Source of the DNA: Dugong dugon
Taxonomy: Eukaryota > Chordata > Mammalia > Sirenia > Dugongidae
NCBI GenBank assembly: GCA_030035585.1
Contig: CM057466.1
Coordinates: 59,093,233 to 59,157,232 of the forward strand
DNA: 64,000 nt
Direction: 5' to 3'
The position numbers were made by a program, and so were the translations under genes. Below are positions 33,481 through 44,235 of the stretch, piece after piece (positions within the stretch are counted from its first letter, which is position 1; every line of letters begins with the position of its first letter). The notes under the pieces are model-generated. The model searched no databases. It was given only the letters and a program-made list of their open reading frames with translations, and was not told the DNA's origin.

Positions 33481-34489
33481 TCATGTTACATGGTAAGCTG
33501 AAGAAAACAGCATTTGAAAGGCTGAGACAAAATAACCATTTATGCTTAAAGTTGAGAAATTCAAAAAAAGGTTTAAAACTTGTTTCTGACCAAGGTGGAA
33601 TTACAGAAGAACTGTATGGAAGAACTGGATTTACCCTTCGACCTGAAACAACCAAAATATACTAACCAATGGCTTGAAATCCACTAGACATTAGGCAACA
33701 AAGAATTGTGATCCCTGAGAGACAGGAAATAAATGAAGTGAGCACTAAGACTGCCCCAGTTTACTGCTTTAAGAGAGTTTCCAGGCCACAGAACATTAAG
33801 GGGACACCCAGGAAGACATCAGCAGACTCTCTGAGTTGAGGAGATAAAGCTGAAAGTCAAGGGAGACCAAGGCAGCTAGAGTTTGCAAGAAAGACTACTG
33901 GACAGGAGAGATCTACACACGGAGGAAGACTCCAGAGATATGAAGATTTCCTTTAAGTATTGAGCTGGGTACTGATCAGTGTATACATGTGAGGAAAATA
34001 CCTGAGGCCATGGAAAGAATCATCTGAAAGGGTTAGAGGTAACAGTGTCCAGTGCTCAAAACAGATCCAGGAATAGTGTCTGTTCCCACCAGCCAGATAG
34101 AAAACCTCATTATTCACAGGCTGCTGGTTGGATACAAGAGATTTTGTCTGAGTTATGGGGAATAATTAATAATTAGTCATAGACTTAGCACAAGACCCAC
34201 CTAACATATGAAGACAAAGCAATAGGAGCTATCCAAAATGAAACAAAGAGAGAAAGGAGAATATTGAAAAGCAGAGTATCAGTGAGCTGTGGAACAACTT
34301 CGAGTGGGCTAATATATGTGTAATTGGAGTCCCTGAAAGAGAAGAAAAAGACAGCAACACAGAACAAATATTTGAAGAAATAATGGCTGAAATTTTTCCA
34401 AATAAGTTTAATATGTGAGTTTAGTGAGGTTGCAGGATATGAGATTAATATACAAAAATCAATTGTATTTCTTTACACTTGTGTGGTGA
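33481..34489 (+). mobile_element. Older L1, 5'UTR and ORF1 part
   Basis: An L1 5'UTR-like stretch ('gctgagacaaaataaccatt', 'aagttgagaaattcaaaa') leads to ORF1-like sequence ('attggagtccctgaaagaga', cf. IGVPERE). Near 34420 it switches abruptly to ORF2 RT sequence, an internal deletion. It hosts the younger L1 at its 5' side and is cut at 34490 by an LTR-like insertion. Confidence 0.75.
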
Positions 34490-35123
34490 AATGAGCTTCT
34501 TTATGTTGTCTTTCACTTTGGTTCTTCAGAAAAACTTGAGAGTTTTTTCCTTAAGCCCTGAGGAATTACCTTTGCCCTAATTTTCTACCCCAGAGGGTTT
34601 GCTACTTTTGTCCAGGTTGATTGTCATTTCCTAGGTAAGGTATAAACAACTTTGTTTAATAATTTTTGTCTGGTCTTGGGCTGTAGCCTGTCATGTGATT
34701 GGTATGCACCTTGCAGGGATTGATCAATAAACTGTGCAAATAAGGTGAGCTGTAGCCCAGCTGTGCCTACTATGCAAAAGAAGTGTCTGTGGCCTAGTGA
34801 GAGGGAATTTGTCAGTTGGTGGCCCTGGTGGGAGTGCCATGTCTTGAAATTGACAAGGAGTTATGTATTTAAGCAGCCAGCTCCACAGATGTTTGGTCAG
34901 ACAGAAAGAAGCAAGAAGAGAAGCAGAAGGAAGAAAGCAGAAAGAAGAAGCTGAGAGAGAGAAGAGGCAAGGAACCTCTTAAAAGAGCTATACCACTAGT
35001 AGAGGACTGTAACACTGAAGACAATGAGAGGCCCAGAAGGGGCCTAGCAGCAATGGCAGCAGCAGCAGGTCTGAAAGGGGCCCAGCAGGAGACGTAGCAG
35101 TGACAGACAGCAGGACCTAGTAG

Positions 35124-35240
35124 AGCCTATCCTGAGGGAGCAAGAGGAGCCTGTCCTCAGGACGCTGGGAGAAGCCTGTCCTGAGGGGTCAAGAGAAGCC
35201 TGTCCTAGGGGCTGAGAGGAAGCCTGCGCAGTCAAGAGGA
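35124..35240 (+). repeat. 24-25-bp minisatellite, about 5 units
   Basis: Units start at 35124, 35148, 35173, 35197 and 35221, each beginning 'agcctg' or 'agcctat' and continuing 'tcctgagggg' with variation and an 'aagagg' end. Diverged units imply age. Confidence 0.85.
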
Positions 35241-35701
35241 GCTGACCTACACTAAAGAAGGGACACTTCGCCTGCATGCTTCCTGATCCTGATTCCTGAG
35301 TTGCAGACTGTTGATCTTGATCCCAGGTTGTACGCTGTTCCTTAACAAACTGCTTAACTGTAACTATGGTCTATGAGTTCTGTGTGGCCATTGCAATGGA
35401 CTGTCAAACCCAGAAGAGAAGTAGAGAGTGCCATGGGAGGCAGGGGCAGATTAATTAGTGAGCAAGGTTCTCATGGACTTACAGTAAGCAAGGTATGCAC
35501 AAGCTTGTGTTTACTTACTAATTTGCAATGCACAATTTCATGGGAAAAACAGGTGAAAATGTGTACTACAGATTAGTAAGCACAAGTAAGCTGATGTGTA
35601 ACTTGCTTATTGGATAATCTGTCCCTGGTGGGCGGGATGGCTGGTGTCAGAATTGGTAAAAGAATGAAGAGTGGAGGTATGTCTGACCTCCACCTCGTAG
35701 G

Positions 35702-35720
35702 GATCAGCCTTGGGCTGATC
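35702..35720. repeat. Perfect 8-bp stem hairpin
   Basis: 'gatcagcc' and 'ggctgatc' separated by 3 bases (ttg). No T-run follows, and the context is eukaryotic, so it is not a bacterial-type terminator. Confidence 0.9.
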
Positions 35721-35805
35721 TTGATTCACGTTATCCCCCCTGAGGTTAGACAGGTTCTGATACTGCTATTACTACTACTCCTCCCACTCCCACCATTTTA
35801 CAACT

Positions 35806-35972
35806 AAAAACGTGTTGCCATCAGGTCGATGCTGACCCATAGCAACCCTAGATGACAGAGTAGAACTGCCCCACAGGGTTTCCAAGCAGCAGCTGATGGA
35901 TATGAACTGCTGACCATTTGGTTAGTAGCCTTATCACTTAACCACTTAACCAGTGCACCACCAGGTCTCCTA
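35806..35972 (-). mobile_element. AfroSINE-type SINE (short form)
   Basis: Reverse-oriented ('ttgccatcaggtcgatgctg' to 'agtgcaccaccaggtctcc'). It lies between the LTR-like element and the L1 continuation. Flanks 'aacta' and 'tacta' may be its target duplication. Confidence 0.88.
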
Positions 35973-37195
35973 CTAGCAACGAAAAATTGGATATTGAAAT
36001 TTAAAAAAAAAATCACTTGCAATGGAATCAAAAATATGAAATACTTAGGAATAAGATAAATATGACAAAAGATATGGAAGTCTTATAAACACTACAAAAC
36101 ATTGTTGACAGTAATTAAAGAAGAGCTAAATAAATGAGGAGATACAGTGTGTCCATAGGTCAGTGGATCAATATTATTATGATGTCCATTCTCCCTAAAT
36201 TGATCTATAGATTGAACTCACTGTCAATCAAATACAAAAAGACTTGTTTTTCCTCCCTGGAAATTGGAAGTGGATTCTAAGATTCATGGACCTTGGAATA
36301 GTCAAAATAATTATGAAAAAAAAAAAAAGAACAAAGTTGAAGGGCTAACACTGTCTGATGTCGACACTTACTATAAAGCTACAGTAATCAAGATGGGGAG
36401 AATTGGCATAAAAATAGACAAATAGAGCAATGAAATATAATTAAGAGTCTAGAAATAGACCTACATATATATGTACAACAGATTTTTCAGAAAAGCACAA
36501 AGGTAATGCTGTGGGGAAAGGATAGTCTCATCAACAAATGGTGTTGGAACAATTGTATATCCATATGCAAGAAAATGAACTTTAATTCATATATTGTACT
36601 ATGTACAAAAATTAACCCAAAAAGGATCATAGACCTAAATTTAAACCTTAAACTATACTTCTGTAAGAAAAAATAATTTTGATCTTGTATTAGAGAAAGA
36701 CTTCATACTAAAACACAGAAAGTATAATTTATAAAAGAAAAAATTGATAAATTGGACTTCATTGAAATCAAAAACTTCTCTTCTTCTAAAGACACCGTTA
36801 AGAGAATGAAAAGATAGACCATAGATCGGGAGAAAATATTGGTAAGTCATTTATCTGATAAAGGACTTGTATGTAAAATATATAAAGAACTATGAAAACT
36901 ATAATATGAGAAAACAACTTAATTAAAAATTGAACAAAAGATATGAACAGACACTTCACCAAAGAAGATATACTGATGGCAAATAAGTATATGAAAAGAT
37001 ATTCAACATCGTTAGCCGTTAAGGAAATGCAAATTAAAACCACAATGAGATACCACTACACACCTTTTAGAATGACTAAAATTTAGAAGACGGACCATGC
37101 CAAGTGTAGGTGAGGTTGCAGAAGAACCGAAACTCATACACTACTGATGGGAATGTAAAATGATACAAACATTTTGTAAGATAATCAACAGATTC
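35973..37195 (+). mobile_element. Older L1, ORF2 3' part
   Basis: Continues the L1 of 33481-34489 ('ctagcaacgaaaaattgg', 'aaatacttaggaataagata', 'caaatggtgttggaacaatt', 'acttcaccaaagaagatata'). Many stops and frameshifts, no open frame of note. No tail before 37195. Confidence 0.85.
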
Positions 37196-37271
37196 TTAAT
37201 AATAATAGTGGTAGGTCTAGCACCTGGCTCATAGGAAGTGCTTATCTTCATGCTTGGTAGTTTTATGGGTC

Positions 37272-37890
37272 TGTCTTAGTTATCTAGAGCTATTGTAACA
37301 CAAATGCCACAAATGGGTAGCTTTAAAGAATACAAATTCATTTTCTCACAGTTCTGGAGGCTAAAAGTCCAAGTCAGGGTCTTGACTTTCTTCCTTGTTG
37401 ATGTTGTTGTTGTTATTGGGTGCCGTGGAGTCAATTCTGACTCACAGCAAACCCATGTGACAGAGTAGAACTGCCCTATAGGGTTTTCTTGGCTGTAATC
37501 TTTATAGGAACAGATCTCCAGGTCTTTCTCCTGAGGAGCAACTGGTGGGTTTGAACCACCCACCTTTCAGTTAGCAGCCGAGTGCTTAACCACTGTGCCA
37601 CCAGGGCTCCTCCTCCTTGTCCATAGCCCTGGGCAATCCTTGGTTCCTTGGCGTTCCTTGGCTTGTAGACTGTCCTCACATGTTGTCTCTCTCCCCTCCT
37701 GTGTGTGTATCTATGTCTAATCTGGTATTTTTATAATTCTGAAGTCAGTAGGTTTAGGACCCACCCTACACTCATATGACCTCGTTAACATAACAAAAGA
37801 AAACCATATTTCCAAACACAATCACATCCACAGGCACAGGGGTTAAAATTTCAATACATATTTTGTGGGGACATAGTTCAATCCACAACA
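37272..37890 (-). mobile_element. MaLR-type solo LTR split by a SINE
   Basis: Opens 'tgtcttagttatctagagct', closes 'atccacaaca'. Flanks gggtc (37267-37271) and gggcc (37891-37895) give a 5-bp duplication with one mismatch. Same subfamily as 23538-23934. SINE 37390-37614 lies within. Confidence 0.82.
37390..37614 (-). mobile_element. AfroSINE-type SINE inside the LTR
   Basis: Reverse-oriented long form with a (TTG)n left end, 'gccgtggagtcaattctgac', 'taatctttataggaacagat' and 'gtgccaccagggctcc'. Flanking 'tccttgt' on both sides is the likely target duplication. Confidence 0.93.
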
Positions 37891-37895
37891 GGGCC

Positions 37896-38587
37896 TAAAA
37901 ATGCACTAACTAAAGAACTGTAAAAATTTTACTTTCCAATAAGTTTTATTTAGGTAACATCTGTGAAGCACTGCACATGACAAGAGCATTTATTGTTTCC
38001 AAATAAGCAGAAGAAAACCGAAGAACAACTTAGCAAGGGCTATCCTGCAAGTGTTCCTGAGAATAATGACAGGCCAGTGACTCAGAATCTGACTTATGCC
38101 TGGGAGCCATCCACCTCCAAATGTGAAGCAGGGCAGAATCAACATGGCTGGGGCAATGACTGTGGTAGAAAAACTGCATGTAAATTAGGCACTAGAAGGA
38201 AAGCAATTTAACAACTGAACTAAAAACAGAGATTACGGAGAGCTGCTATAACTCACACCAAATATTCAGTAGCTGCAATTCTCATTTTTACTGTTGAGTT
38301 CAACATCACAAAAGCAACAATAATATTCATCTAACATCTGCTATGTGTCAACAGTGTGGTAGTCATTTTTAAGGTTCTAAAACATTGGAATAAATTATAG
38401 GAGGCAATGGAATCTTCTTTCCAAGAAATCTCCATCATTTGGATATAAAATATATCCATATAGAACAAGATAAATGTACTACAGATCTTCCAAGAGACCA
38501 TGAAGTGGAAAAGATTACCAGCTAAGGTGATTTTTTATCTATGACTTTTTATATGCAAGCTTTGTGGACATCAGGCCTTGCATAAAA
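37896..38587. other. Low-repeat sequence
   Basis: No gene. The 72-residue frame at 37993-38211 has no domain or splice context that I trust. A MIR/L2-like scrap ('catctgctatgtgtcaacag') lies near 38334. Confidence 0.4.
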
Positions 38588-38790
38588 TATTAACTAGTTG
38601 CTGTGGAGTTGATTTAGACTCATGGTGACCCCATGTATGTCAGAGCAGAAATGTGCTCCATAGGTTTTCAGCGACTGATTTTGTGGAAGCAGATTGCCAG
38701 GTCTCCCATGGTGCCTCTGGGTGAATTCCAATCTCCAACCTTTTGGTTAGCGTCTGAGTGCGTTAACTGTTTGCACCACCTAGAGACTCT
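38588..38790 (-). mobile_element. AfroSINE-type SINE (long form)
   Basis: Reverse-oriented, with 'ttgctgtggagttgatttag', 'tgtggaagcagattgccagg' and 'ccaaccttttggttagcgtc'. Confidence 0.9.
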
Positions 38791-38934
38791 GAATAAAACT
38801 TTTAACAGACCATTATGTTGTTTCCCCATGTCTGACCTAGTAATTCAACATGAACAATGTAAAGGACGTACTGAGTGTCTAGTTAACTTGATTGAATAAA
38901 GTCACACTGAATGGGGAAAAATGTGTTTGGAAGT

Positions 38935-39075
38935 TCTTTCCTACAGCTGAAATTCTAGGGTCATCCATTCATTGAACAAATAGTTACTGAGTTCCTACCA
39001 CATCCTCGTGTGCAAAGCTGAACAAAACAGACACATGGTCACTGCCCTCATGAAGCCTCCAGGGAGAGGGTAGAT
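38935..39075. repeat. Ancient repeat fragment, family unresolved
   Basis: 'ccattcattgaacaaatagt', 'gaacaaaacagacacatgg' and 'ctgccctcatgaagcctcc' form a widespread mammalian repeat phrase. Confidence 0.5.
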
Positions 39076-39189
39076 CAAAAAATAAATGTGTAATTACACA
39101 TGGCAATACTTGAAAAGATGTGCGTATGCTAGGTGGCAGAGAAAGCTCAATAGGCTGCCTAGCTGTAATCTTCATTCCCTCCAGAAGCA

Positions 39190-39980
39190 AGAAATGTATT
39201 GCTTCACTGCTGCCTAATTGTACCAGCTTCCCTGCGATTCTGCATTAGTAGTAATTATGTGCTCTTGACATTTTCATGCTTGGGGTACAGCAACCTGCCT
39301 GACAAGCACGGCCTGCTTCTCCCTCTGGGTAACTATTGAGGCACTGGCAGACAGGTCAGGCTGACGTGCAGCACACAGAGCAGCCAGTCACTTCAAGCCA
39401 AAAGGCTGTGCTCCTGGAGACGCAGTACAGAAAAGACTGCCCACGCTGCGTCAGTCCTTTTAATCACACTCACACACGTAGGTTAACCACAATTACGTAA
39501 GCAGACTCTTAACAAAGCTGAGGAAAGAGAAAGGAGAGTTTTGCTAAACAGCAACAGAATTGTGAATTTATTTTCAGGGCCTTTCTTGTCCCTCCTGAAT
39601 GCTGTGCCTCCCCTGTAGCTGCCTACATTGTGTCGTTGGGAGAGTTAATCCTGCCAGTAGCTCAGAAAGACTGAGTCCTAAGAATTCTCAGGTCTTGCTC
39701 CTAAAAAATCACAAGTTGCTTCTGTGATAAATGGCTTAATAAGACAATCAGAGTGATAAGCGAGAAGAAGCACTGTGACCTCATATCATTTTTTATGTTG
39801 TTATCATGTGTCTTGGTGTGCTGGGTAAGATCATCTTTGATGTTAAAATACTAATGAAAACTGAGGATGAAATAAGAGATTTTTCAATATGAAATGGACA
39901 AGAAGTACCATTGAAAAAATGCTTCGTGAATGGATTTTATAAAACTTGAGGAGACTTTCCCAATGCCATTCTTCAAAATC
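39190..39980. other. Low-repeat block with clustered TF-like motifs
   Basis: About 0.8 kb with no repeat family that I recognise. It holds a palindromic 'ttacgtaa' (39493-39500, C/EBP or PAR-bZIP type) just after 'ttaaccacaa' (RUNX-type core), 'tgcgtca' at 39447-39453 (AP-1/CRE-like) and two GATAA cores near 39728 and 39756. No open frame. A candidate conserved non-coding element; single motif matches are weak evidence. Confidence 0.35.
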
Positions 39981-39997
39981 TCTGCTAATATTTGAAC

Positions 39998-42900
39998 CTA
40001 CCACTTATCTGTCAGTTTGTCGTACTGTGGTGTCTTACATGTTGTTATGATGCTGGAACCTATGCCACAGTATTGCAAATATCAGTAGGGTCACCTATGG
40101 TGGGCAGGTTTCAGCTGAGCTTCCAGACTAAGATAGATTGGGAAGAAGGACTCAGCAATCTACTTCTAAAAAACTGGCCAGTGAAAACCTTATGGATAGT
40201 AGTGGAACACTGTTTGATATAGTGCTGGAAGACAAGCCCCTCAGGTTGGAAGGTACTTAAAATACAGCTTTGGAAGAGCTGCCTCCTCAAAATAAAGTCA
40301 ACCTTAATGACATGGATGCAGTAAAGCTTTCGGGACCTACATTTGCTGATATGGCACGACTCAAAATGAGAAGAAATAGCTACAAGCATCCATTAATAAT
40401 CAGAACGTGCAATGTACGAAGTATGAGTCAAAGAAAATAGGAAGTTGTCAAAAATGAAATGGAACACTTGAAGATCAATATCCTAGGGATTAGTGAGCTC
40501 AAATGGACTGGTATTGTCCATTTTGAATCGAACAATCATATGGTCTACTATGCCGGCAATGACAAATAGAACAGGAACAGTGTCACATTCATCGTCTAGA
40601 AGAATATTTCAATATCTATCCTGAAATACAATGCTGTCAGTGATAGAATAATATCCATACATCTACAAGGAAGACCAGTTGATAAGACTATTATTCAAAT
40701 TTACACACAAATCACTAATGCCAAAGATAAAGAAATTGAAGATTTTTACCAGCTTCTAAAATCTGAAATTGATCAAACATATAATTAAGATGTGTTGATA
40801 ATTACTGGTGATTGGTGACAAAGAAGAAGGATTGGTAGTTGGAAAATATGGCCTTGGTGATAGAATTTTGCAGGACCAACAACTTATTTATTGGAAATAC
40901 CTTTTTTCAACAACATAAACAGCAACTATACACTTGGATCTTGCCAGATGGAATACAAAGAAATCAAATTGACTACATCTGTGGAAAGAGACGATGGAGA
41001 AGTTCAATATCATCAGTCAAAGAAAGGTCAGGGGCCGACTGTGGAACAGACCATCAATTGCTCATATGCAAGTTCAAGTTGAAGCAGAAGAAAACTAAAA
41101 CAAGTCCACGAGCACCAAAGCACAACCTTGAGTATATCCCTCCTGAAATTAGAGACCATCTCAAGAATAGACGTGACCCTTTGAACACTAATGAATGAAG
41201 ACCAGATGAGTTGTGGAATGACATCAAGGACATCATACATGAAGAAAGCAAGAAGTCATTAAAAGGACAGAAAAAAAAGACCAAAATGGATGTCAGAAGA
41301 GACTCGAAAGTAGAGTAGCTAAAGCAAAAAAGAAGAAATGATGAAGTAAAAGCTGACAGAAGATTTCAAAGGGTGGCTGGAGAGTACAAAGTAGAGTATT
41401 ATAATGAAATGTGCAAAGGCCTGGAATTAGAAAACCAAAAAGGAAGAACAAACTCAGCATTTCTCAAGCTGAAAGAACTGAAGAAAAAATTCAAGCCTTG
41501 AGTAGTAATACTGAAGGGTTCTATGGGCAAAATATTGAACAACTCAATAAGCAACAAAAGAAGATGGAAGGAATACACAGAGACACTGTACCAAAAAGAA
41601 TCGGTCAATGTTCAACCATTTCAGGAGGTAGCATGTGATCAAGAACCAATGGTACTGAAGGAAGAAGTCCAAGCTACACTGAAGGCATTGGCAAAAAACA
41701 AGGCTACAGGATTGACGGAATACCAGTTGAGATGTTTCGACAAACAGATGCAATGCTGAAAGTGCTCGTTCATCTGTGCCAAGAAATTTGGAAGACGGCT
41801 ACATGGCCAACCGACTGGTAGACATCCATATTCGTGCCCATTCCAAAGAAAAGTGATCCAATGGAATGCGGAAATTATCAAACAATATCATTAATATCAC
41901 ATGCAAGTAAAATTTTGCTGAAGATCTTTCAAAAGCAGCTGCAGCAGTACATCAACAGGGAACTGCCAGAAATTCAAGCCAGATTCAGAAGAGGACGTGG
42001 GACAAGGGATATCACTGTTGATATCAGATGCATCTTGGCTGAAAACAGAGAATACCAGAAAGATGTTTACCTGTGTTTTATTGACTATGCAAAGCATTTG
42101 TCTGTGTGGATCATAACAAATTATGGATAACATTGAAAAGAATGGGAATTCCAGAGCACTTAATTGTGCTTATGTGGAACGTGTGCATAGACCAAAATGC
42201 AGTCATTCCAACAGAACAAGGGGATACTGCTTGGTTTAAAATCAGGAAAAGTTTGCGTCAGGGTTTTATCCTTTCATCATATTTATTCAACCTCTGTGCT
42301 GAGCAAATAATCTGAGAATCTGGACTACATGAAGAAGAATGTGGTATCAAGATTGGAGGAAGACTCATTAACAACCTGCGTTATGCAGATGACATAGCCT
42401 TGCTTGAGAAAAGGGAAGAGGACTTGAAGCATTTACTGATGAAGATCAGTATAGATTACACCTCAACATAAACAAAACAAAAATCCTCACAACTGAACCA
42501 ATAAGCAGCATCATGATAAAAGGAGAAAATATTGAAGTTGTCAAGCATTTCATTTTACTTGGATCCACAATCAACACCCATGGAAGCAGGTGTCAAGAAA
42601 TCAAATAAAGTATTGCTTTGGGCAAATCTGCTGCAAAAGACCTCTTTTAAAAAGCAAAGATGTCACTTTGAGGACTAAGGTGCACCTGACCCAAGCCGTG
42701 GCATTTTCAATTGCCTTTAACGCATGCAAAAGCTGGACAATCAATAAAGAAGATTGAAGAAGAATTGATGCCTTTAAATTATGATGTTGGCAAAGAATAC
42801 TGAATATACCACGAACTGCCAGAAGAACAAACAAATCTGTCTTGGAAGAAGTACAGTCAGAATGCTCCTTAGAAATGAAGATGGCAAGACTTCATCTTAC

Positions 42901-43142
42901 ATACTTTGGACATGTTATCAGGAGAGACTAGTTCCCGGAGAAGGATATCATGCTTGGTAAAGCAGACCGTCAGCGAAAAAGAGGAAGACCTTCAATGAGA
43001 CGGATTGACACAGCGGCTGCAACAATGGGCTCAAACATAGCAATGATTGTGAGGATGGCACAGGACTGGGCAGTGTTTTGTTCTGTTATAGATAAGGTTG
43101 CTATGAGTCAGAACTGACTCAAGAGCACCTAACAACAACACC
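39998..43142 (+). mobile_element. Apparently full-length RTE (BovB-type) LINE
   Basis: An element of 3,145 bp with an 11-bp perfect target duplication 'aatatttgaac' (39987-39997 and 43143-43153). The order is a 5' leader shared with the shorter copies at 21492 and 50685, an apurinic-type endonuclease region, reverse transcriptase, then the 3' tail 'atgagtcagaactgactcaa' with 'aacaacaacacc'. Length and order fit RTE/BovB. Afrotherian genomes are known to carry such elements. This copy is broken by stops and frameshifts. Confidence 0.93.
40390..43090 (+). pseudogene. RTE endonuclease/reverse transcriptase remnant
   Basis: The single RTE ORF survives as pieces. The endonuclease part starts near 40395 with an early stop around 40438, runs through 'INILGISELKW' and 'ITGDW', and ends with 'GTDHQLL' near 41050, in place of the usual SDH-type motif. 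The RT part includes 'KNKATGL', 'IPIPKKSDPMECGNYQ' (41834-41881), 'FIDYAK' and an intact YADD box at 42382-42393. Open pieces are 40839-41198, 41523-41759, 41834-42130 and 42106-42315. The catalytic box is kept but the frame is broken many times. Confidence 0.9.
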
Positions 43143-43265
43143 AATATTTGAACAAATGCTAGATGTTAAAACATTTTCATCATATCCCATGGAGGGTCAG
43201 GTGAAAGACATGAATTAATACCAAGTTAACAGAAAATATCTACTATAATATAAATTCTACACACG

Positions 43266-43597
43266 TTATTGTTGTTAGCTGTCATCAAATTGGCCCCCCA
43301 ACTCTGGCAATCCTATGCCCAATGGAAGGAAACATTGCCTAGTCCTGTGTCATCCCCATAATTGGTTGCAGATTGGATTGTTGTGAAAATACAGGGTTTA
43401 CACTGGCTGATTTTCAGGAGATCACCTGGACTTTCTTCCTAATCTTAGTCTGGAAGCTCTGTTGAAACCTATTCAGCATCATAGCAACATGCAAGCTTCT
43501 ACTGATAGATGGTGGCTGTGCATAAGGTACATTGGCCGGATTGGCCAGGTGTTCTGTATGGAAGGAGAGAATTCTACCACTGAACCACCAATGCCTC
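43266..43597 (-). mobile_element. SINE with tRNA-Gly-like head (copy 3)
   Basis: On the minus strand the head reads 'gcattggtggttcagtggta' then 'gaattctctccttccata', an almost exact tRNA-Gly 5' half with A-box. The B-box is more diverged. Body shared with copies 1 and 2. Flanks 'ctacacac' (43258-43265) and 'ctactcac' (43598-43605) give 7 of 8 matches. Confidence 0.88.
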
Positions 43598-43605
43598 CTA
43601 CTCAC

Positions 43606-44228
43606 ATTAGAGGTACTCCATGCCCATTATATTTAAAATGATGCTAATTATTATGAGGTACATAGGCTCCTTCCTGATATTGAATAATTTAGTAGACCCC
43701 AATTACACCTCTTGTACTTTTACCGAGTTGAGAATATATGTAAAAATAACCAAAAAAAAAGGCACTGTGGATTTCAGTTAAACCTTGTTTAAAGAGCAAA
43801 ATGTAGTCCTCCAGCTGTGAGGTCTAGAATTTCATCTTCCAGTATCCCTGAGCTAGTGTGAGTGAAATGGCAGATCAAAGTTCACTTTTCATAAATATTT
43901 AAGTAATGTCACAATTAGCAGTGCCATTCTGGATGATTTATTTAAATGAACTATGCATTATAAACCAAAAGGCCATAAAAAATAAGATGAGATACCAGTT
44001 TAAGTATCTTGGGAATTATAAAGGGAATGGAACGCAGTTCGCTATTAAAGATTTGGGTAGTTCATATGACAGTACCAACACTCAACCATATAGCTCCGTA
44101 TTAAAGTTAAATGAACTGTTAGAATTAACAAAGCTGTCACATCAGAGATTCGGCTGGAGAAATTCACTTTGGAAAGCATTTCAAACTATTAGGCACATGA
44201 ATCTCTGGAAAGATATGACACTATGGCG
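43606..44228. other. Low-repeat sequence
   Basis: The longest + frame (43906-44232, 108 aa, starting MSQLAVPFWM) has no recognised domain. It is longer than most frames in non-repeat sequence here, but there is no splice, start-context or conservation evidence. No gene called. Confidence 0.4.
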
Positions 44229-44235
44229 ATAAAGT

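Larger units (their letters stand above)
34490..35795 (+). mobile_element. LTR-like insertion (about 1.3 kb) in the older L1
   Basis: It interrupts the L1 between 'ctttacact' (34481-34489) and the continuation at 35973. It starts TG, ends CA near 35795, has AATAAA at 34726-34731, a purine tract (34905-34965), a 24-bp minisatellite and a perfect hairpin at 35702-35720. No retroviral genes, so a solo LTR or unknown element. The target duplication is not clean: 'tttacact' at left against 'tttacaact' at right. The family is unknown to me. Confidence 0.5.

Noticed and set aside
35124-35240. CRISPR array
   Set aside because: Units are adjacent with no spacers; it is a minisatellite in a eukaryotic genome.
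35702-35720. Rho-independent terminator
   Set aside because: A hairpin without a T-run in a eukaryotic LTR-like context.
43266-43597. A tRNA-Gly gene
   Set aside because: The tRNA-like part is only the head of a 330-bp SINE, the B-box is degraded, and two related copies with target duplications exist.
43906-44232. Small protein gene of 108 residues
   Set aside because: A single-exon frame with no domain, no regulatory or splice context that I can see, and a length possible by chance.
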